Shown here: piece after piece, positions 1 through 7,643 of the stretch
How the letters are laid out: each line of letters begins with the position of its first letter
Position numbering within the stretch: the first letter of the stretch is position 1
Origin: Thermoleophilia bacterium
GTDB lineage: Bacteria; Actinomycetota; Thermoleophilia; Gaiellales; Gaiellaceae
DNA length: 16,345 nt
Direction of reading: 5' to 3'
Assembly: GCA_025935275.1 (NCBI GenBank)
Contig: JAICVP010000015.1
Coordinates: 1 to 16,345, forward strand
The notes under the pieces: model-generated
What the model saw: the letters and a program-made list of their open reading frames with translations, nothing else
Database searches by the model: none
What the model was told of the DNA's origin: nothing
Translations under genes and position numbers: made by a program

Positions 1-83
1 TCCTGGACGGCCTGCGCTCCCGCAGGATCAGGATCGGACGGAGGCGGAAGCTCGACGCCGATCCGGTCGAGTCGAAGAATCAT
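1..83 (-). CDS. Manganese catalase, N-terminal fragment (runs off window)
   Basis: The minus strand reads in from an ATG at 83 and gives about 27 residues beginning MILRLDRIGVELPPPSDPDP. This matches the usual start of manganese (non-haem) catalases, where a short strand with an ELP-type motif precedes the ferritin-like four-helix bundle that binds the di-manganese centre and splits hydrogen peroxide. The start is supported by AAAGGGG placed about six bases upstream. The metal-binding residues lie beyond the window edge, so activity cannot be judged. The gene is transcribed away from the cupin-TPR gene's 3' end and has 100 bases of its own upstream DNA. The call is by recognition of the N-terminus only. 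Confidence 0.7.
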   Translation of the reverse strand, partial: MILRLDRIGVELPPPSDPDPAGAQAVQ

Positions 84-183
84 TGAAAACCCCTTTCGTG
101 TGGCGTTCGTCACGCCTTCCCCGAGTGCAGCTGGGGAAACACGAGCGCTCGTATTGCCGGCCGGACGAGCGAGAGATCGCCCT

Positions 184-831
184 CTACTTTTCGAGGAGCG
201 ATTTGAAGCCCGGCTCGTCGCGGATCGGATCGAAGTCCGAGTCCTTCGCAGCCAGCTCCCTGAACGGCTCCCACGCCTCGATCGCGCGGCGGAGGTGCTC
301 GAGCGCGTCGTCCGTCCTGCCGGCGAGGCTTTCGCAGCAGGCGAGGTTGTAGAGCGGCGCGACGTACTCCGGGTGCTCGGCAAGCACTTCGAGCGCACGG
401 TCGGCGGCCTCGGCGTAGCGGCGGGCCTCGTAGAGCGGGTTGACCTGGGCCCAGACCTCCCAGCCCACCGCGACGTAGGGCTTGCCGAGCGTGGCCCCGA
501 TGGCGAGCAACGTCGTGCCGGCCTCCTCACCGAAAGCCGTTCGCTTCACACCGGGCTGCACGTGGACGAAGGTGCCGGCAGGCGCATCCACCGATTCGCC
601 GTCGAGCTCGAAGCGTGCGCGGCCGTCCTGGACGAAGTAGAGCTCCTCCTGGTGGTCTTCGGTCTCCCCCTCGTCGTGCTCGTTGATGAGCCGGTCGCCC
701 GCCTCGCGCGCGGTCCAGGCGTTGATCCCGAACGACTTGATGCCGAGGTGGTGGCGGACCGGACGCCACGGGCAGCGCCCGTCGGAGAACTCCTCGATCT
801 CGTCGAGCCGAACCGCAGTGAATCCCGCCAT
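184..831 (-). CDS. Cupin domain protein with C-terminal TPR region
   Basis: This is a 215-residue, probably cytoplasmic protein. Residues about 36-112 form a single cupin barrel: an H-D-E-G-E-T-E-D-H-Q-E-E-LYFVQDG block (51-70) carries likely metal-binding His/Glu, followed by the RARFELDGE strand and a FVHVQPGVKR second motif. Residues about 125-190 hold two TPR-like helical repeats (YEARRYAEAADRALEVL and YNLACCESLAGRTDDALEHLRRAIE), and the tail DSDFDPIRDEPGFKSLL is the typical end of TPR proteins. Cupin plus TPR proteins of this size are common and uncharacterised in Actinobacteria; substrate unknown. No Shine-Dalgarno precedes the ATG at 831, but TAGCGT lies eight bases upstream on the minus strand, which fits a leaderless transcript. 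The gene is divergent from the BNR protein gene. Confidence 0.85.
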   Translation of the reverse strand: MAGFTAVRLDEIEEFSDGRCPWRPVRHHLGIKSFGINAWTAREAGDRLINEHDEGETEDHQEELYFVQDGRARFELDGESVDAPAGTFVHVQPGVKRTAFGEEAGTTLLAIGATLGKPYVAVGWEVWAQVNPLYEARRYAEAADRALEVLAEHPEYVAPLYNLACCESLAGRTDDALEHLRRAIEAWEPFRELAAKDSDFDPIRDEPGFKSLLEK

Positions 832-850
832 GGCGCTGGACGCTAACGGT

Positions 851-879
851 TTGACGGCGTTTGAGCCGCGTCGTACGAT
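851..879 (+). promoter_or_regulatory. Sigma70-type promoter for the BNR protein gene
   Basis: TTGACG (851-856) and TACGAT (874-879) are separated by exactly 17 bases and point toward the ATG at 917. This is close to the consensus -35/-10 of a housekeeping actinobacterial sigma factor. A start site near 886 would leave a 30-base leader containing the ribosome site. The divergent cupin-TPR gene shares this 85-base gap. Confidence 0.65.
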
Positions 880-916
880 CCGGCGTTCCGGGAGAGCGCA
901 TCGCTAGGGGGTTCCG

Positions 917-2455
917 ATGATTCCGCGCCGTTATCTGATTGCAGGCCTTGGCATCGTCCTTGCCATCGTCCTCGCGGTCATCCTCAGACCGCACGACGAC
1001 GGAGCAGTTGAGACGACCCAGCCTGCGGCCAGCGTCGACACGGGCGAAAGCGGCGAGGCGGAAGCGGAATCCGAAGAAGAATTCGAGGGTGAGGAAGGGC
1101 GCGGCGGCGCCACCGAGGCTCAGGAGGAGGCCGAGGTCACGGAGAAGCGGCTCGAGGCGCTCGCCGAGGCGAAGGCCAAGGGCAGGTTCGGGCAGAAGAT
1201 CGCCGCGACGACTGCGCCGGCCACCGGCTGGGTCGGCTCGACGGCCCTGAGCTCAGACTTCGACGACTGGGAGCCCGCAGTCGCGACCGACCCGAAGGCG
1301 CCGTACATCTACCTCCTCACGACCCGCTACGCGGGACGGGATTGCGGTGTGCACTGCCCCACTCCCTGGATTCCGCTCACCGTTTCCTCGGACGGCGGCG
1401 CCACGTGGAGCCCGCAGGTCCCGATCTGCCAGTGCGACCGGTCGAAGGCGCAGTACGACCCGACGATCGAGGTCGTTCCGAACACCGGCGCGGTCTATTC
1501 CGTCTTCCTGAACTGGGACCGCCACAACGGCTTCTCGACGGTGTTCACGAAGTCCACCGATCACGGCAAGACCTGGACCGACCCGGTGCACGTCTACGGC
1601 AACGTCTCCTGGACGGACAAGCCCGAGGTCACCATGAGCCCGTCCGGAAAGGACGTCTACGTCTCCTGGAATGGGCCCCAGGGCGGCGATCTCTACGTCG
1701 GCATCTCCCACGACTTCGGGGCGAGCTGGACGCAGCAGAAGCTGAGCGACGACAAGCGGTACTACTACGCCTACGACGCGCGCGTGCTCGCGGACGGCAC
1801 GGTCGTCTTCTCCGAGTCGAGCATCGTCTACTCGGGCCTCACGAACACGAGCGGCGAGGTATGGCACCACGCGGTCATCTCGCGCGACAAGGGCGATACG
1901 TGGGAGAACGTGGTCGTGGCAAAGGTCCCGCAAGGGGAGCTCTGCGTCGCCGACGGCTGCGGCCCCGACTACTACACCGGCCAGACGTCGGTCGTCGAAG
2001 ACCGGCCCGATCATCTCCTGTTCGCCTACGAGGGCCCGACCACGGACAACGGTCCGCAGCGCGTCTACGTCTCGACGTCCTCGACCGCAGGCCGCACGTG
2101 GAGCGCGGGCAAGCCGCTCTCGGTCGCCGGCGAGAACGCGACGCAGCCGCGGCTCGCATCCTCCGGAGGCGGGAACGCGCGCATCTGGTACATGCAGACC
2201 GCCGGCCACGACCCCGACGCCTGGAACGTCTGGTACCGCAGCTCGTCGGACGGCGGCTCGACCTGGTCGGCTCCGGTGAAGATCAGCGACGCGCCCGCCG
2301 GCGCCGCCGGCTACATCGGCGAAAACGGCTTCGGGGAGATCTACGGCGACTACGGCGAGATCGCCGTCACGAACACCGGCAAGACGGTCGCCATCTGGGG
2401 CGAAGGCTTCAGCTACACGGGCCCCGGCGGCAGCTGGTTCAACATCCAGCGATGA
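917..2455 (+). CDS. Membrane-anchored BNR/Asp-box (sialidase-fold) exported protein
   Basis: The 512-residue protein begins with RR and an uncleaved-looking hydrophobic segment (about 6-23), then a strongly acidic Glu/Ala-rich linker (about 42-76). The rest is extracytoplasmic. Six Asp-boxes of form S-x-D/T-x-G-x-T/S-W are visible at 157-164, 213-220, 264-271, 322-329, 388-395 and 443-450 (the fifth has T for D). They mark the turns of a six-bladed sialidase-type propeller. Asp-boxes are structural; I do not see the arginine triad and Tyr/Glu pair of true sialidases clearly enough to claim glycosidase activity, so 'sialidase-fold, substrate unknown' is safest. Cys pairs (around 143/147 and 171/173) may form disulphides. 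GGGGG lies five bases before the ATG, and a good promoter lies upstream. It converges on the TolB-like gene with only seven bases between the stops. Confidence 0.85.
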   Translation: MIPRRYLIAGLGIVLAIVLAVILRPHDDGAVETTQPAASVDTGESGEAEAESEEEFEGEEGRGGATEAQEEAEVTEKRLEALAEAKAKGRFGQKIAATTAPATGWVGSTALSSDFDDWEPAVATDPKAPYIYLLTTRYAGRDCGVHCPTPWIPLTVSSDGGATWSPQVPICQCDRSKAQYDPTIEVVPNTGAVYSVFLNWDRHNGFSTVFTKSTDHGKTWTDPVHVYGNVSWTDKPEVTMSPSGKDVYVSWNGPQGGDLYVGISHDFGASWTQQKLSDDKRYYYAYDARVLADGTVVFSESSIVYSGLTNTSGEVWHHAVISRDKGDTWENVVVAKVPQGELCVADGCGPDYYTGQTSVVEDRPDHLLFAYEGPTTDNGPQRVYVSTSSTAGRTWSAGKPLSVAGENATQPRLASSGGGNARIWYMQTAGHDPDAWNVWYRSSSDGGSTWSAPVKISDAPAGAAGYIGENGFGEIYGDYGEIAVTNTGKTVAIWGEGFSYTGPGGSWFNIQR

Positions 2456-2462
2456 CGACTGT

Positions 2463-3944
2463 CTAGTTCGTCGTCCTGAAGTGCGCCCAGTCGGAGGCGT
2501 CCTTCAGGTGATCCTTGTCTCCGCGAAACGACGTGCGGACGCGGTAGCGCTGGAGCGACCGGGTGTAGAAGAGCACGCGGACGACGCCCGTGCTTCCCAG
2601 GCCGAAGTTCCCGGAGGTCACGTAGCGCCAGCGGTGCTTGCCGTCGAGCCTCTCGATCAGAAACGAGATGTAGGTGTGGGTGTGCTTCGGCAGCACGGTG
2701 CCGGTCATCGGGATGGGCTTCCCCAGATGGTAGAGGCGGAACTTCCCGTCTCGTCCGTAGAAATGAGAGAGCCGCACGACCGCGCGGGCGTGCACCTGGA
2801 TCAGCAGCGGGACACCGCTCGTAGACCCAGCGTGGTTCGCATCCCCCTCCCACTTCGCGACATAGCTCGTAGTCGCAGTCGGACGAAGGAGGAAAGAGAC
2901 CTTGCCCTCGGCATCTACGGTGCCCTGGTCGACGATCACATCGGGCCCGCTGGTCTTGCGGTAGAGGGACACGGTGTCGTTGTCCGTCGTGTCCCCGAAG
3001 AACAAGCGGGCCGTGATCGGCACCTGGTCGCCGTAGTCGATCACCGTCGTCGCGACGGGATCGATCTCTACCCAGGTCGACTGCCAGGCGACCGGTACGG
3101 CGGACGACACGGAAGCGCTCTCTTTGACGAGCTTCATCCCTGTTCCGTCGGCATTCAGTCGCCAGACGATGTCGCTCATGCCGTACGCGATGGCCGTTCC
3201 ATCAGGGGCGAAGATCGGAAGCGGCGGATTGATGCCGCCGAAGGAGAACTGGACAGGACCTGCACTCCCGTCGGCCGGGGCGCTCTGAACGCCCGCCGCC
3301 GAGTTGAAGACGACCGTCGTTCCATCGGCGCTCCAGTGCGGAAACGACTCGAACCCCGCCAGCTCGGAGATGTCCACCGCATTCGAACCGTCGGGGTCGG
3401 ACACCCATATGTCGTAGTCGGTTCCCGGCGTGAACGCGGCGTAGGCGAGCTTCGTCCCGTCAGGCGACCAGGAGGGATAGCTCCCGGTGAAATTGCCGAG
3501 CGCATGCTGGTCGCTCCCGTCAGCGTCCATGATGAAGATCTCCGACGTCCCACTGGTCTCCCGGATGAACTCGATCTGCGATCCGTCAGCCGTAAAGGAC
3601 GGGACCGTGTCGGCGCCCGCATGAGTCGTCAACCGCGTCTGGTTGCTCCGGTCTGCGTTCATCACGTAGAGCTCAAAGTTTCCGTCCCGCGTGCTCACGA
3701 AGACGATTTTCCTGCCGCCAGGTGACCAGATAGGGCTGAAATCCACGCCGGCACGCTTGAAGAGCAGCGTCTGCGTCTTCCCGTCTGGAGAGACGAGAAC
3801 CGTCCGGTGCCCATCGCTGCCGCTCGTCGTCACCGCAACCCAGCCGTTGAAGCCCGTGCCCTGCGAGGCGGCAGGGGTAGCCAGTGCTGCCGCGGTGAGC
3901 GCGGCAGCAAGCGCGAACCGACGCGATGCTTGTGCCAAGCGCAA
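2463..3944 (-). CDS. Secreted TolB-like PD40 beta-propeller protein with Ig-like C-terminal part
   Basis: The 493-residue exported protein has an RR-containing signal peptide (about 8-28) with a likely cut after TPAASQ. Five PD40/WD40-like blades follow, with signatures such as WSPGGRKIVFVSTRDGNFEL (73-92), FTADGSQIEFI, WSPDGTKLAYA, WSADGTTVVF and FAPDGTAIAYG, each ending in an NADGS/DADGS-type turn. Residues about 295-395 look like a bacterial Ig-like domain (DQVPITARL, VDAEGKVSFLLRPTATTSY), and the last 90 residues are Arg/His-rich beta sequence. TolB-type propellers usually act as protein-binding scaffolds; the partner here is unknown. The start is TTG at 3944, immediately preceded by an in-frame stop, so the protein cannot begin earlier. 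No clear ribosome site is seen. L3 (TTG, 3938) is an alternative start. Confidence 0.82.
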   Translation of the reverse strand: MRLAQASRRFALAAALTAAALATPAASQGTGFNGWVAVTTSGSDGHRTVLVSPDGKTQTLLFKRAGVDFSPIWSPGGRKIVFVSTRDGNFELYVMNADRSNQTRLTTHAGADTVPSFTADGSQIEFIRETSGTSEIFIMDADGSDQHALGNFTGSYPSWSPDGTKLAYAAFTPGTDYDIWVSDPDGSNAVDISELAGFESFPHWSADGTTVVFNSAAGVQSAPADGSAGPVQFSFGGINPPLPIFAPDGTAIAYGMSDIVWRLNADGTGMKLVKESASVSSAVPVAWQSTWVEIDPVATTVIDYGDQVPITARLFFGDTTDNDTVSLYRKTSGPDVIVDQGTVDAEGKVSFLLRPTATTSYVAKWEGDANHAGSTSGVPLLIQVHARAVVRLSHFYGRDGKFRLYHLGKPIPMTGTVLPKHTHTYISFLIERLDGKHRWRYVTSGNFGLGSTGVVRVLFYTRSLQRYRVRTSFRGDKDHLKDASDWAHFRTTN

Positions 3945-4013
3945 CTAGACCTAGAGGTAAGCACATCCATGCGTCATGCTCAAGCTCATCCGAACGACGG
4001 AAGGAGACTCGTG

Positions 4014-4511
4014 ATGCGATTGCTTCGCGCGAGGCGCCGACTATTTCTTCTCCTCGGGGTCTTGCTCATCGTCGTGGCCGCGCCGCTCGCGGTCATCGCC
4101 GCCAATCACAACTTCAACGGAGCCGCCGAGCGCCAGTCCGCCAAATGGACGACGAACGGCGGCACGGTCTCGGGCACGCGCTGGCACGACGTGCCGGGGC
4201 TCGGCATGACGAAGTGCACGCTGAACGAGGTCAGCGAGACCGCCACATTGACGGTCAGTGGCGGGCCCGTGCGGTTCCGCGTTGTCACCGACGGCGTCCC
4301 GGAGGCGCCCATGAAGCCGGGCATCCTCCGGTTCGTTCCGAATGGGAAGGAGTCGGTGACCTACACGTTCGTGGGGAACACGGCCCCGTTCGAGGCCGAT
4401 GACGACCACCGTTTCGACCTGCAGTGGCAGTCGCCCACCGGCGCGACGATCACGCTGCACGCAGGCGCGGTGAACCTCGTCTTCCAGAGGGGCACGCAGG
4501 GCTGTTCGTAG
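4014..4511 (+). CDS. Small secreted protein of unknown function
   Basis: This 165-residue protein has a basic N-terminus (RLLRARRR) and a hydrophobic core to about residue 30 ending PLAVIAA, so it is exported or anchored. The mature part is beta-rich (TATLTVSGGPVRFRVVTDG, ESVTYTFVGN, GATITLHAGAVNLVF) and has two cysteines, one at TKC and one in the final GCS, which could form a disulphide closing the fold. AAGGAG lies seven bases before the ATG, which favours it over GTG at 4011. I recognise no family. It is divergent from the TolB-like gene and ends at a strong terminator shared with the M43 protease gene. Confidence 0.75.
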   Translation: MRLLRARRRLFLLLGVLLIVVAAPLAVIAANHNFNGAAERQSAKWTTNGGTVSGTRWHDVPGLGMTKCTLNEVSETATLTVSGGPVRFRVVTDGVPEAPMKPGILRFVPNGKESVTYTFVGNTAPFEADDDHRFDLQWQSPTGATITLHAGAVNLVFQRGTQGCS

Positions 4512-4517
4512 GCACGC

Positions 4518-4549
4518 GAAGCGGGCCGGCGCTCCCGCCGGCCCGCTTC
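4518..4549. terminator. Bidirectional hairpin terminator
   Basis: AAGCGGGCCGGC (4519-4530) and GCCGGCCCGCTT (4537-4548) form a perfect 12-base-pair stem, or 13 with a CTCC loop. It lies between the converging stops at 4511 and 4564. Both sides end in short A/T pairs and not in long T-runs, as is common in GC-rich genomes. Confidence 0.8.
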
Positions 4550-4563
4550 CCGATTCCTCTCCG

Positions 4564-5517
4564 CTAGGAGCGGAAGAAGAGGTACTGAGCCTGCATCCGC
4601 TCGGCCTGGCCGGCGGAGAACTCGAAGTAGCAAGGGTCGTCCGAGTAGTCCATGTAGTTGTGGATCGGATCGACTCCCGCCTCGAGGCAGGTGTCCCGCC
4701 CGACCTGACACCCGAATGCGGGGCCCTTCTCGGCCGGCGTGTCGGAGACGTAGTCGCCATTCGCGTTACAGCCACCCTGGAAGGTGTGGTACAGCCCGAG
4801 CCAGTGCCCGGCCTCGTGCGTGGCGGTGAAGCCGAGGTTGTAGGCCTCGTAGCCCGGGATCGCGCTCCCTGGCATCGACCCGAACGCGATGATGACTCCG
4901 TCCACCGACGGCCGCGATTCGTATCCCGACGGGAAGTACGCCCAGCCGAGGAGCCTACCGCCGTCGACCGTGTAGATGTTCAGCGCGTCGGGGCCGCCCT
5001 GGCGGAGCGCACGCTTCGCCTTGAACTCGTCCTCGCCGCCCGGGGTCATGTTGAACCAACGGGCGTTCGTGGTGCGATCTACTCCTGCAAGCTCGAAGCG
5101 GAAGCCCGTGTCCACGCCGCCGTAGAAGCCGGCGTAGCTCAAGTTGAGCGCCTCGACCTGCTTGCGGATCCAGGAATTCGGCACGTTGCCCTGCTCGACG
5201 GCGTTGCCCGAGCGGATGACGTGCATGTAGACGGGAATCGTCGCCCCGAAGTTCGCCGTGTTCGGATGGAAGTCAGCCGGAACCTCCTCGAGCACCTGAT
5301 TCAGGTTCGGCTCCTGGCGTTCTCCCCGCGCGCTACCGCGAGCGGCGAGCGAGTCGAGGAAGCTGCTTCCCAGGCTGCAAGCCGGCGAATACGGCGCGCC
5401 CGTGAGGACGCTCGTGCGACCCGCATTCGCGGTCGCCGCGCACACGGCCGTGACAACGACGAGCAGAGCGACGAGGCCGGTCCGCGCGTGCCAACGCCGC
5501 AGCATGCTCTTGCGCAT
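4564..5517 (-). CDS. Secreted zinc metalloprotease, M43 pappalysin-like
   Basis: The 317-residue enzyme has a signal peptide (about 1-32, ending TANAG). The metzincin zinc motif HEAGHWLGLYH sits at 234-244, with ligands H234, H238 and H244 and catalytic E235. The Met-turn NYMDYSDD is at 287-294 (M289). This HExxHxxGxxH plus NYMDYSDD pairing is typical of peptidase family M43B. Cysteines at 250, 270, 277 and 296 surround the active site and probably pair as in other M43 proteases. The N-terminal 33-90 stretch may be a propeptide. It is expected to cut proteins outside the cell; the substrate is unknown. GGAGAGGAG lies five bases upstream of ATG 5517, and a promoter lies at 5560-5588. Confidence 0.93.
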   Translation of the reverse strand: MRKSMLRRWHARTGLVALLVVVTAVCAATANAGRTSVLTGAPYSPACSLGSSFLDSLAARGSARGERQEPNLNQVLEEVPADFHPNTANFGATIPVYMHVIRSGNAVEQGNVPNSWIRKQVEALNLSYAGFYGGVDTGFRFELAGVDRTTNARWFNMTPGGEDEFKAKRALRQGGPDALNIYTVDGGRLLGWAYFPSGYESRPSVDGVIIAFGSMPGSAIPGYEAYNLGFTATHEAGHWLGLYHTFQGGCNANGDYVSDTPAEKGPAFGCQVGRDTCLEAGVDPIHNYMDYSDDPCYFEFSAGQAERMQAQYLFFRS

Positions 5518-5553
5518 TAGTTCTCCTCTCCCTAGATACGACAGTCCCTGAGG

Positions 5554-5588
5554 CGCCCGAGAGTAGCGCAGCTTCGGGCGAACACCAA
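5554..5588 (-). promoter_or_regulatory. Promoter with overlapping inverted repeat upstream of the M43 protease
   Basis: Read on the minus strand, TTGGTG (5583-5588) and TACTCT (5560-5565) are 17 bases apart, about 43 bases before the protease ATG. An inverted repeat CGCCCGA (5554-5560) / TCGGGCG (5574-5580), with a 13-base spacer, covers the -10 box and most of the spacer. This is where a repressor could bind. It could instead act as a weak terminator for the zinc-ribbon gene ending at 5595. Confidence 0.45.
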
Positions 5589-5594
5589 CCGGGA

Positions 5595-5900
5595 TTACAA
5601 GGTTTGTGCTTCGTCCGGTGCCGGCACCTCGTCGAGGAAGCGGGCCAGCCGCTCTGCTTCTTCCTCGGTGAGGGACACGGCCGCTTCCGCGCGCAGGTGC
5701 CGGCCGAGCTCCTCGCTCCAGACGCTCATGCGCACGACTGGCTCCTGCTCCTCATGGCCGAAGTAGCGCGACACCCGAAGCGCCTTGCCGTCAGTCCCTC
5801 CGAAGAGCTCCGTGACCTTGATCCGGAGGGGCGCACCGCACCAGGGGCAGTAGCGAAACTCCCGGTCGACCTTCTCGGTGCAGCGGCGGCACTCGGTCAT
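5595..5900 (-). CDS. Small zinc-ribbon protein
   Basis: This 101-residue cytoplasmic protein opens with a zinc ribbon: C4xxC7 and C18xxC21 in ECRRC and YCPWCGAPLR. The rest is a small alpha/beta region (VTELFGGTDGKALRVSRYF, VVRMSVWSEELGRHLRAEAAVSLTEEEAERLARFLDEV). The ribbon could bind nucleic acid or a protein partner; no function is known to me. AAAGGAG precedes ATG 5900 by four bases. An open frame continues upstream of this ATG, but the ribosome site and the ribbon starting at residue 4 fix the start. Confidence 0.75.
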   Translation of the reverse strand: MTECRRCTEKVDREFRYCPWCGAPLRIKVTELFGGTDGKALRVSRYFGHEEQEPVVRMSVWSEELGRHLRAEAAVSLTEEEAERLARFLDEVPAPDEAQTL

Positions 5901-5944
5901 GACGCTCCTTTCGCGCTGAGCGTAGCGCGGCGGCAGACCTGCGG

Positions 5945-6385
5945 CTAGTCGGCGAGAAAGAGCGCCGGTCCCTCGCCGCGATGAGTCTCCTCGATGAAGT
6001 CGTCGACGACCTCGAGCGAAAAGACGTCTGCTGGACGAAGCCGCTCCACCGCGGCCGCCAGCGCGTCCAGCACCTCGTCCAGGCGCCGGTCGGCCTCGTC
6101 GTTCCAGCGCTGCGGCACCCCCCGCACGGTGCTGCTCAGCGCGAGCGATGCCCGCTCGTAGGCCTCCAGCACCGATCCGTCCTCGTCGTCCGCCCGACGC
6201 CAGACCCGCTCCAGCGCACCCGGCGCCGACCAGCGCCGGGCGAATGCGCTCGAAGGCTCGATGCTGCGTCCCTCGGCGTCCTGCGCCGCGGCGCCCTGGC
6301 ACCACCCGCTCAGGACGAGCTCGTATGCGTCCGCGAGCATGCTCTCCGCGGTTGAAACGATGTGACGCGAAACGTCCAGCGCCAT
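5945..6385 (-). CDS. Conserved hypothetical protein, DUF6197-like
   Basis: The 146-residue helical protein has the pattern LADAYELVLSGWCQGAAAQD followed by GRSIEPSSAFARRWSAPGALERVW. This resembles DUF6197 proteins, where a WCQGA-like segment and an AxxWCALGAL-like segment are typical. The assignment is from memory of the pattern and is tentative. AAGGGGG lies five bases before ATG 6385. It reads in the same direction as the zinc-ribbon gene 44 bases downstream and could be co-transcribed with it. It is divergent from the 94-residue CxC protein gene. Confidence 0.7.
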   Translation of the reverse strand: MALDVSRHIVSTAESMLADAYELVLSGWCQGAAAQDAEGRSIEPSSAFARRWSAPGALERVWRRADDEDGSVLEAYERASLALSSTVRGVPQRWNDEADRRLDEVLDALAAAVERLRPADVFSLEVVDDFIEETHRGEGPALFLAD

Positions 6386-6507
6386 CCTGACCCCCTTGAT
6401 CGGCAGCCAATCTACCGCAATTACTTGCGCGGTCGATCGGTATTTGCAGGGGGTATCGAGAGTCGCACTCCGCGATTGAAAGCACCGGGGCCGGGTAGGG
6501 CCAAGAC

Positions 6508-6792
6508 GTGTACACGGAAAGCGCGAAGCGCGAGAACCAGGATGTCTTCAGACGGGCCAACGAACGCCTTCTCGCCGCCGTGGGGGATCGCATCGACGAC
6601 CACCGGCCGATCCCGTTTCTGTGTGAATGCCTCGACTCCGAATGCAGGAGCACGGTGCAGCTCTCGATCGGGGAGTTCCGCGACCTCCGGGATTCGGACG
6701 ACCGCTACGCGATCGTCACCGGTCACCCCACCCTTCCCGGTGAGCGCCTCGTCGAGGTCGACGGGAACGTCAGCATCGTCCAGAAGCCGTAG
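6508..6792 (+). CDS. Conserved small actinobacterial protein with CECxxxxC motif
   Basis: The 94-residue protein starts with GTG at 6508. Its layout is an N-terminal helix (ENQDVFRRANERLLAAV), then PIPFLCECLDSECRSTVQLS with three cysteines and a following His in VTGHP. That suggests a small metal-binding knuckle. Proteins with this 'FRRANERI ... VPFLCECAD..C' pattern recur in Thermoleophilia and other Actinobacteria, but I know of no assigned role. AGGG lies about eight bases upstream. It may be co-transcribed with the BON protein gene 57 bases downstream. Confidence 0.75.
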   Translation: MYTESAKRENQDVFRRANERLLAAVGDRIDDHRPIPFLCECLDSECRSTVQLSIGEFRDLRDSDDRYAIVTGHPTLPGERLVEVDGNVSIVQKP

Positions 6793-6849
6793 CCGCCGTT
6801 TGCCCGGGCTGATGCCGGGTAGACGTTCGAGAGCAACCGAGGGGGACTG

Positions 6850-7308
6850 ATGAAGCGACTACTCGCTCTTGGCGTCGCAACGGGTGCGGCGCTTGTGTAT
6901 TTCTTCGATCCCGAGACGGGCAACCGTCGTCGGAGCACGATCCGCGACCGCGTGCTCGCCTTCTTCCGCCGAACCGGCCGGACGGCCGGACGCGCGGGCC
7001 AGACGGCGAAATCGCAGGCCTACGGGATGACTCAGAAGGCCGTACACCTGAAGGAACGGCCGAAGGAGCAGCCCGACGACGCGACTCTCGCCGCGAAGGT
7101 GGAGACCGAGCTCTTTCGCGACGCAGACGTCCCGAAGGGCGACATCAATGTGAACGCGGAGAACGGCGTCGTCTTTCTCCGCGGCCAGGTCGAGGACGAG
7201 AGCCTCATCGAGGCGCTCGGCAAGTCGGCCAAGAAGATTCAGGGCGTCCGTGAGGTGGAGAACCTTCTCCACACGCCGGGGACGCCTGCGCCGACCTCGC
7301 AGAGCTAG
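6850..7308 (+). CDS. BON-domain protein with N-terminal membrane anchor
   Basis: The 152-residue protein has a short hydrophobic N-terminus (about 3-19) followed by YFFDPETGNRRR, a signature of actinobacterial envelope-associated BON proteins. A basic linker follows, then one BON domain (about 77-142; DATLAAKVETELF ... VVFLRGQVEDESLIEALGKSAKKIQGVREVENLL). BON domains are thought to bind membranes or peptidoglycan and are often induced by osmotic stress. GAGGGGG lies a few bases before ATG 6850. The gene faces the DUF3618/Holin-X operon, whose products are also small envelope proteins, which supports a shared role. Confidence 0.85.
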   Translation: MKRLLALGVATGAALVYFFDPETGNRRRSTIRDRVLAFFRRTGRTAGRAGQTAKSQAYGMTQKAVHLKERPKEQPDDATLAAKVETELFRDADVPKGDINVNAENGVVFLRGQVEDESLIEALGKSAKKIQGVREVENLLHTPGTPAPTSQS

Positions 7309-7321
7309 CGCAGAAAACAAC

Positions 7322-7347
7322 GCGGGGCGGGATTTCGCCCGCCCCGC
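7322..7347. terminator. Bidirectional hairpin terminator
   Basis: GCGGGGCGGG (7322-7331) and CCCGCCCCGC (7338-7347) form a perfect 10-base-pair stem with a six-base loop. It lies between the converging BON and DUF3618 genes. Confidence 0.75.
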
Positions 7348-7367
7348 TCAGACCCCACCTCGGGCCG

Positions 7368-7643
7368 TTAGGACCTGTCGACGACCGAGAAGCGGCCGAG
7401 CTTCACACGTTCGCGCCCGTCGCGCCCACGCCGCGCAAAGAAGCGCATCGTCGCGCCCACGCCGCCCGCGAGGACGAACCCGGCGCCGAGCGCACTCGCC
7501 GCGATGAGCGGGAGCTTGCCGCGGAGATTCGCCGCCTCGCCAATCCCGGTGCGGAGATCCTCGACCGCGCCGGCGAGCTGCTCGCGCTCGGTTGCAATCT
7601 CCCGGCGGACATCCTCTGTCGAGCGGCCTTCAGCTTCGGCCAT
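7368..7643 (-). CDS. DUF3618 family membrane protein
   Basis: In this 91-residue protein, residues 8-31 (STEDVRREIATEREQLAGAV...) are the DUF3618 signature. One transmembrane helix follows at about 44-66, then a basic tail. The family is small, actinobacterial and functionally uncharacterised. It regularly sits beside Holin-X genes, as here. GGAGG lies nine bases upstream of ATG 7643, inside the end of the Holin-X gene, which overlaps by 14 bases. The two are therefore probably translated in step. It is the last gene of a four-gene operon. Confidence 0.85.
   Translation of the reverse strand: MAEAEGRSTEDVRREIATEREQLAGAVEDLRTGIGEAANLRGKLPLIAASALGAGFVLAGGVGATMRFFARRGRDGRERVKLGRFSVVDRS

Noticed and set aside
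1253..2209. Long minus-strand frame within the BNR gene
   Set aside because: Arg/Val/Ala-rich shadow of the plus-strand Asp-box gene, with no domain or start signal. Similar long shadows lie opposite the TolB-like gene (2481-3725), the M43 gene (4660-5520) and the ADH (15426-15974).
6416..6429. CGCAA/TTGCG inverted repeat in the divergent gap 6386-6507
   Set aside because: Only five base pairs; expected by chance at this length. Nothing else stands out in that gap.
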